From contig CP111159.1 in NCBI GenBank assembly GCA_026367775.1, positions 744,001-808,000 on the forward strand: a stretch of DNA of 64,000 nt, read 5' to 3'. Each line of letters opens with the position of its first letter. Position 1 is the stretch's first letter. Below are positions 57,927 through 64,000 of this stretch, piece by piece. The position numbers and the translations under genes are program-made. This stretch comes from Exserohilum rostratum. Its lineage: Eukaryota; Ascomycota; Dothideomycetes; Pleosporales; Pleosporaceae. The notes under the pieces were generated by a model. The model was not told where the DNA came from. It saw only the letters and a list, made by a program, of their open reading frames with translations, and ran no database searches.

Positions 57927-58397
57927 TGTGGGTTGCTGGGGCTGAGTGTGAGTACTGAGGTCAAAATTTCGAGAAGTTCCAAAAAAGTTCGCCATACGGA
58001 AAATACTGCCGCGGTGTTCCGCCTAGCTAGCGTGGACCCACTGCTCCCCCACTGCCTCCATCTTGCTTACATAGTCTCTCATACTGGTACAAGCAGGCGG
58101 CGGAAATGAGTATGCGCGTAATTGCCGCATGTACGAATCGGGTGCATTTCTGTATTGTGGGGTTATACAACTACCTTGGAATACAGTAGCGGCTCTTAGA
58201 AGCTAGATCATCACGCACAAGTATCGTCATGATTGGCTGCGTAATCGGAAAACATCGGATAGAATTCCATATGCGGCTAAGGCAAACGGCTTTCTGTTGA
58301 CCTGTTCAGTATATATGGTCGCTATCAGCTTACACAAGAAACCAACAACACCACCGACTGCCCAACCGAGTGCAAGTTTGTTCAACAGAGTGTGACG
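57927..58397. promoter_or_regulatory. divergent promoter region NUG1 / HAD phosphatase
   Basis: 471 bases between start codons facing away from each other. No gene seen. The shared-promoter role is inferred from gene order. Confidence 0.45.
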
Positions 58398-59329
58398 ATG
58401 ACTGTGCCTGAACCTTCTTTCTCGCTGCCTGTGCAGGCAGTCAAGTGCCATGGCTTGGTGAGCAGCGATATCCCTCTGACCGCATGTTTAGACGCTGACA
58501 TTGTGTAGCTCTTCGACATGGAGTGGGTGCCTTGTCCCTGCTACATTACCGATAACAGCTAAAGTCGATAGTGGCACAATCATTGATTCGACCGTTGCGA
58601 TCGAAAAACACTGGCACAAGTAGGTGACTGTGGGCGAGCAGCATGTGGTTAAGCTTACGTTGGCATCACTCAGAATTGGCAAGGAGATTGGGGTTTCTCC
58701 TGAAGTGATCCTGGCAACATCCCATGGTCGGAGATCGATCGACGTTCTTCAGATCTACGAACCCAAACTCGCCAACTGGGAGTGTACGCACTGCCATGCC
58801 CCCCCTTTACGCGGCCTTTGTAACTAAGAACAAGACAGACATCAAACATGCAGAGGGGCTAGTCCCCAAGGAGTTTGGCCAAGATGCCGTCGAAATCCCG
58901 GGATCTCGTGCATTGCTCGACAGCCTCGAAGACCAAGGCGTTCCTTGGTGTATTGTTACGTCAGGGACACGGCCGCTTGTGCAAGGTTGGCTGGATGTCA
59001 TGAAGCTTGCCCATCCCAAAAACCTTGTCACGGCAGAAGACGTGCTCAACGGCAAGCCGGACCCCACGTGCTACCGGATGGGGGCGGAGAAGCTCGAACT
59101 CAGCGAAAAGAAGCCATCGATTGTTGTCTTTGAGGATGCGCCCGCGGGGATTCGGTCAGGAAAGGCGGCAGGGTTTGTCGTGGTTGGACTCCACACTAGC
59201 CACACGCTAGAACAGCTTGTGGAAGCCGGTGCCGACTATATTGTTCAGGACATGCGCAGTGTCACGCTTCATTCATGGGACAAGGCAACGGGAGTGGGAG
59301 AGGTGCATATTGCGAACGCCTTGGCCTAG
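58398..59329 (+). CDS. HAD-family phosphatase (glycerol-phosphatase / deoxyglucose-phosphatase type)
   Basis: Small cytosolic sugar- or polyol-phosphate phosphatase of the HAD superfamily. Exons 58398-58457, 58509-58522, 58572-58619, 58674-58783 and 58839-59329 give 240 residues. Exon 2 is only 14 nt, and it and exon 3 together rebuild the catalytic motif LFDMDGTIID with its two Asp residues. Other HAD motifs are VTSGTRPLVQGWL (motif II, Ser/Thr in TSGT), the Lys in LNGKPDP (motif III) and VVFEDAPAGI (motif IV, Glu-Asp). The block AVEIPGSRALLDSL and the helical cap between are as in Gpp1/Dog1-like enzymes. Five exons in a gene under 1 kb is dense for this window. Exact substrate cannot be told; glycerol-1-phosphate and 2-deoxyglucose-6-phosphate are the known alternatives in the family. 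Confidence 0.87.
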
Positions 59330-61207
59330 GGGGGAAAGGAATGTACGTCAAAGGCCCACGTGCGGGCACATGCGACTTTTGGTGGCGTCGTGGTAGTGGT
59401 GGTGATGCTGACAGTGCACTTTTTAGGGCACCTGCCAGTGTAGACGTGGTTACTCAGCTGCAGTCAGACGTGCAGCACTTGGGGCAAGCGATGCAATGAG
59501 AGGGAGCAGACTAGGTCGACGTTGGCCTGGTACCTGGGCGTTGCTGCCCAAACGTTTAGACATACAGTAGATAGACGCAGATAGAGGGATACATGGAGCA
59601 CTTGACGCATGCAACACGGGGCCTGATAGTGCAGTGAGCGGTGCATCGCAATGGATGCCGCATTCCGAGCCGAGTGAGTCAGGGTGGACGGATTTTGTAG
59701 AAATGTGACGGCATGGCGGGCTACTGCAGTCGTAGACGTCAGTCTGGTGTGTGCCGTCGACGTAGTGCGACGAGACGGGCGGCGGGTGAGTGGGTGAGTG
59801 GGTGTAGCAGACAAGGCAAGAGCAGTCGACTCAGGGCGCTTGGCACGACGGGCCAGGATAGCTGTCAGTGTCATCAGTTAGTCAGTCGGTGGGCGTCAGT
59901 CGGTTGTCAAGTCAGTGTGCCGTGCAGGCGCATGATTCTGGCGACGCCCTTGCAGCAAGGATTTCTTTTTTCCCTTTTTTTTTTCTTTGGTTTTGTTCGT
60001 TGGGGCAGCGGGTCGTGAGTGCTGAGTCGTCGGAGCTAGGCTAGGGTTGGGCCATAGCTGAATCGGCCGAAACACGAAGCTTGTATGTAGGAGCAGCCGG
60101 GGCCAAATTGGGTTCCGCAAGTGGTACTGAAAGCCCCCTTTGCTGCAAGGTACGCTCAGGAACAGCAGTCGTGGTGGCAGAAGGTGTGCGCCGCGTATCC
60201 GAGTGGCAGCAGATCGGCGGGCGGCGGTCTGTTCAACCCCTTTGGCTTGGACAGGCGCCGCGGAGGTCCTTTGATCACACGCAGACGACACTCGGGCCGG
60301 GCGGTTGCTCACAGGCAGGTCGGCGAGTCGTGAGGGACAGGGCAGGCGTGCGAGGACGGGCGACGACGAGGGCTGGCGGCGAGGGGGCGGGCGCGGGCGC
60401 GAGCGACGCCACCAGCTGTCTAGGAAGCAGACACGCGAGCCGGCCATGCACGTTGGAGCCGTGGCGGGCGGGCTAGCAGTCGCTGCACACACGTCGATGG
60501 CTGTGACGGGCTGGCCGGGCATGCATCATCACGACGGTCGAGTGTGGCAGCCGGCCAGCACGCCAGGCCAGCAGGCAGGCAGACGATGTGGATGTATTCT
60601 CCGAACGGGGGGGAAGGGGGGCCCAAGCGGCAGCACATGCATCCCATCGACTCTGCGGCCGTATCAGTGGGGTGGGACACCTCTCCCGCCCGAGAGCGGA
60701 TCACAGCCGCCGCGGCAGGCAGCGAGCACACGTAGGCGGACCAATCAGCGGCCCTGGGGGGAGCCCTCGCACGCCCCCCTGGTGCCCTGGGAGCCCATGA
60801 GCCCATGAGCCCATGGTGCGCAGAGGGAGAGAAGCGCCCTCGCCCGCCCTCGCCCTCGTCCTCACCCTCGGGGGCCTGGCTGGTCGTGTCGCTGCCTGCC
60901 TATGCCTGCCAGCGCCGGTGCCTGTGCCTGTCTGCCCACCCGCTTGCCCGCCTCTCTCTCTCCCTCGCTCAGTTGCCGCCCAGCCCGCCCAGCTGCTCCA
61001 GCGCGGGCGGGTGTGCACATCAACAAAGGCGCGCGGGCGCCCTCTCGTATGCTCTCCCCATGGGCGCGCAGCCGAGGGGCGGCCAGGCCACACCAGACAA
61101 GACGAGACGCGACCACTCGCTGGCAGCACAGCGGCGCGCCGCACAGCGCAGCGCCGTGTCACGAAACCCAAGTTATTTTTGTGTGCGAGGGCATAATGCA
61201 GGCCGCC

Positions 61208-61256
61208 GGGGGGTGAGGGGGGTGGGTAGGGGAGGGGGATGGGTGGTGGGAGGGGG
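61208..61256 (+). promoter_or_regulatory. G-rich tract with G-quadruplex potential
   Basis: At least six G-runs of three or more bases lie within about 50 bases, separated by one to three bases, on the + strand about 710 bases before the homeobox start codon. This meets the usual quadruplex pattern; any regulatory effect is inference. Confidence 0.55.
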
Positions 61257-61502
61257 TTCAGTGGCTGAGCAGCTTCCCAAGGTCCGACCAACCAGGCCCC
61301 GGCCGCTAGCCCGCCAGCAGCACCCCAGCACTCAGTCGAGGGCAGACGCCCAGCAGCACCAGCACCAGCAGCGCAGCAGCAGCTCCTCCCCCAGCCAGCA
61401 CCCAGCTCCTAGCACCCAGCACCAGCACCGCTCCCACCCCAGCCCGGCGTGTCGTCCTACTCGCTTCCTGTCCTTCCCTCCCCGTCCGCCGTCCGCCTCT
61501 CG

Positions 61503-61549
61503 CTTCGTCTCGTCTCGTCTCGTCTCGTCTCGTCTCATCTCGCCTCGTG
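61503..61549. repeat. (CTCGT)n pentanucleotide repeat
   Basis: The unit CTCGT is repeated about six to seven times, then decays into CTCAT and CGCCT variants. It lies in the pyrimidine-rich leader of the homeobox gene. Confidence 0.85.
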
Positions 61550-61824
61550 CCTTTTCTACTATTCTTCTCCTACTGCGCTGTCGCGCTCACTACCCTCGTT
61601 TCCCCGTTCATTGTAGATATAGCGCCTGCCCTACTGCTGTCTTTTTGGCCCCCGATCCTCCCCCTCCAAGACCCCGTCCCCCGTCGCCCATCGTCATCGT
61701 CGCTCGCTACTCCAACTGATCGCCCCCGTCCGCGGTGCAGCCCGCGCATCCGTGCTCGCTCGATTCTACGCATTCTCGCCCATCGCCTGGCTGCCTGAAC
61801 CCCAGCGCTACCTAACGTCGTCGC

Positions 61825-61880
61825 CTGCTGCTGCTGCTGCTGCTGCCGCTGCCACCACCACCACCAACATCACCATCACC
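61825..61880. repeat. (CTG)n followed by (CCA)n trinucleotide repeats
   Basis: About seven CTG units are followed by CCA/CAT-type triplets in the presumed 5' untranslated region, ending about 90 bases before the homeobox start codon. Confidence 0.75.
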
Positions 61881-61967
61881 ACCCTGCTGTCGCTCTCGCT
61901 CTCGCGCCTCGTCGCTGCCAACGCCGCCTGACCCCGCTCGCGCTGCATTGTCGCTGGACGCGGCACC

Positions 61968-64000
61968 ATGGACTCCAGCAGCGCCGCTGCCGCCTCGTCG
62001 ACTGCACCACCCGCGCCAAAACCACCCGGCAGTGATGTCAAGCCCCGCCTCACCAAGGACCAGCACGACATTCTCGAGCAGCACTTCCTCGCCCAGCACA
62101 AGCCCAGCACCAATGTGAAGAAGGAATTCGCGACCCGTCTGGGCGTGCCGCTCGACAAGATCAATGCGAGTCGTCCCGTCCTGCCGAGTGCTGCGCGCCA
62201 TTGCTAACTTGCCTGCAGAACTGGTTCCAGAACCGCCGCGCAAAAGTCAAGCAGGACCGCAAGAAGCTCATGAACCAGTACAACATGACCATGAACTTGC
62301 CCTTTGGTCACCAGCACGTGCCCGTCATGCCCAACCACTATCCCCATCTCCAGGAGCAGCAACACCCCCACATGCTTATGCAACCAGACTTTTACTCGAC
62401 TGCAGACATTAGCCCGGCAACCATGCCCGTTCAACCCGGCGAAGGCCCGTCAGCACTCGACCTCGGCCCTCAGATGGGAATGCAACCACAGCAGCAACAG
62501 CCACAGTCACAGCAGCAACCGCAACAGCCACAGTTGCAACAGCAGCAACAGTTACAACAACAGCAACAGTTACAGCAACAGCAGCAGTTTGACATGCTCC
62601 GCTGCATTCCCGAGGCTAACCAACCACCCTATCGTCCAAACGACCTCATGAACTCCATCATGGCTGCCACCAACGGTGCTTACATGCACAACAGCGGCAT
62701 GACGACCAATGCACAAGAGCCGGAATTCCCCTATGACGCCTCTGGCCTCCCCACTGGTTTCTCCAACGACCTTGCATTTACTGTCCCCGCTCCCATGTCT
62801 GGGGACCTAGCCCCCTCACATCCTGAATTCGACAACTTTGCCGACTTTCAGATCGACTATTCCGCGCTTACGGCGACTAACACGACCAATTCGAGCGCAC
62901 CAGAGGCTCAACAAAGCGCGGGATCCATATCTTCTGACGCGTCGCCATACAACGGAACACAGTCTTCGGCCACTACACAGTCGCCGAACGGGCCTACTCC
63001 CCCATCGATTGCCTCGCTCAACTCGGTATACACCGGCTGGACAGAGGACCCTAACCAGCTGGCCCAGCCCAAACAGGCCGAGGAACCCGAAGACCAGTTT
63101 GCACCCTACAACCTCTCTCAGGCAGCCGCCTCTGAGCAGACGCTTCCATTCTGGCCCCAGGACGGATCCTATCCACAGGGTGGCTTCTATCAACATAACA
63201 ACGCGTCTGCACAGGCCATCCTCTCTTCACCAGAGCATGCCCGGAAGCTCAGCGCGGCGCCTTCTGATCTGGATATTCCACTCCACTTCCGCGAAGATGC
63301 TTTTGCCAGGAGAAACTCTTCCACAAGCAACCTGGCAACCAACATGGATGCGATCCATATCCGGAACAGCACTCCAGATGAGTTCCAGCTGCCAGACCAG
63401 TCTTCAAGCATCGCCGCCCGAAGACAGAAGCGCCCCGTCAACCTCAACTCGAGCGCAATGAGGAGCGCGTCGTACTCTGCCCCGATGCCATCGCCAGGAG
63501 GCAACAACAGCGATAGGGTCATTCGCAGGATTCGCTCAACTGGTATTCCGAATGCCGGAGGCCGTGTCCAAAAGTCGCAGCCCGGCTCGGCACAGCGCTC
63601 ACCCATGGCTATGAGCTTCTCGGAGGCTGCTGCATCGCCCAAGTTTGCGAGAACATTTTCCACCTCCAGCGGCACTACGATTGGACACGGAGGCAGTCTT
63701 GCACCACCGACTCCGCTGACTCCGCAGGACTTTGGCAACTACTGGGGCGGAGCTGCTGTGATCAGGCCACACTCGGCCATGCCTGATCACAACAGCCCAG
63801 AGAGCATGCACACAAACTGGTCTTCGGATCAAGCTGGAAACGTCATTGCAAAGACTACCTCGCCCCCGTCGTCTTCGATGGATCTGCAGTCTCGATTTGT
63901 CAACGATGCTTTATACCGCGATACGCCACCACAATCAGCACCAGCAACACAGCAAAACTTCCCCCGGACATCATACGTGCCGCAACCCCACATGCGCTCT
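61968..64000 (+). CDS. homeobox transcription factor, 3' end outside window
   Basis: Nuclear DNA-binding regulator; fungal members of this type control conidiation and other development. Exons 61968-62165 and 62219-64000 give 660 codons up to the window edge with no stop, so the gene is partial. The start context is CGGCACCATGG. The homeodomain spans about residues 26-85 (PRLTKDQHDILEQHF, then KINNWFQNRRAKVKQ). The 53-nt intron cuts the homeodomain between the two Asn of INNWF, and this join needs a GC donor (GCGAGT) with a GCTAAC branch and TTGCCTGCAG acceptor. Downstream are a poly-Gln region (62482-62588), Asn/Ser/Pro-rich sequence, and a conserved-looking basic block (IAARRQKRPVNLNSSAMRS, VIRRIRSTGI, GSAQRSPM) that I associate with fungal homeobox proteins of this class. 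Exact orthologue not assigned. Confidence 0.87.
62482..62588 (+). repeat. poly-Gln coding repeat
   Basis: CAG/CAA codons broken by Pro, Leu and Ser code for a Gln-rich segment of about 35 residues in the homeobox protein. Mixed codons argue against recent slippage over the whole tract. Confidence 0.85.

Larger units (their letters stand above)
59330..61967. promoter_or_regulatory. GC-rich leader and promoter region of the homeobox gene
   Basis: About 2.6 kb with no supported gene, although GC-richness leaves long chance frames on all strands. It is visibly richer in G and C than the rest of the window, with G-runs at 60600-60625 and 61208-61256 and C/T-rich sequence from 61300 to the start codon. 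The long pyrimidine-rich leader with simple repeats suggests a long 5' untranslated region, as is common for fungal developmental regulators. Transcript start not determinable. Confidence 0.5.

Noticed and set aside
60305..61719. Long overlapping frames in the GC-rich leader
   Set aside because: High GC removes stop codons on all strands; products are Arg/Ala/Gly/Pro-rich with no domain.

Overview
The window reads as nuclear DNA of a filamentous ascomycete, most likely a Dothideomycete of the Pleosporales type. The evidence is short spliceosomal introns (mostly 46-60 nt) with GTAAGT/GTATGT-like donors, CTAAC/CTGAC-like branch sites close to the AG, no operons, and fungal-type orthologues (PEX20, NUG1, RXT2, HEI10, a BGL2-type GH17, GH47). 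Nineteen protein-coding genes are supported. Most gene models were rebuilt by hand by joining open frames across introns that restore conserved protein motifs.

Left part (1 to about 25 kb) is gene-sparse. It holds a small unknown gene (1827-2538), three related C2H2 zinc-finger genes on the + strand (about 6.0-7.3, 11.7-12.9 and 23.7-24.9 kb), and one MOSC-less molybdenum-cofactor-sulfurase-like PLP enzyme on the minus strand (17.8-19.6 kb). The long stretches between them show no convincing genes. The three zinc-finger proteins share an unusual first finger with 15 residues between the second Cys and first His, followed by a normal finger, so they look like a local paralogue family.

From about 25.8 kb the window becomes dense with conserved genes: HEI10/CCNB1IP1-like RING protein (meiotic crossover), RXT2 (Rpd3L deacetylase complex), TRAPPC11, PEX20 (peroxisomal PTS2 co-receptor), a large repetitive coiled-coil protein, HEM25/SLC25A38 (mitochondrial glycine carrier), an arrestin-like adaptor, a secreted GH17 glucanase, a GH47 alpha-mannosidase and a DHA1-type MFS transporter. 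A gene-free stretch of about 4 kb with microsatellites follows. Then come delta-1-pyrroline-5-carboxylate dehydrogenase, NUG1 (ribosome-biogenesis GTPase), a HAD phosphatase whose catalytic motif is split by introns, a visibly GC-rich 2.6 kb leader region, and a homeobox transcription factor cut by the window end.

The genes do not form one pathway. The right part looks like an ordinary conserved block, and the left part looks like lineage-specific sequence. The most unusual items are the zinc-finger family, the MOSC-less sulfurase-like enzyme, two predicted GC-AG introns (PEX20 and the homeobox gene), a 14-nt micro-exon in the HAD gene, and the 120-bp and 87-bp internal repeats of the coiled-coil gene. 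No clear tRNA, rRNA, CRISPR or intact transposon was seen.
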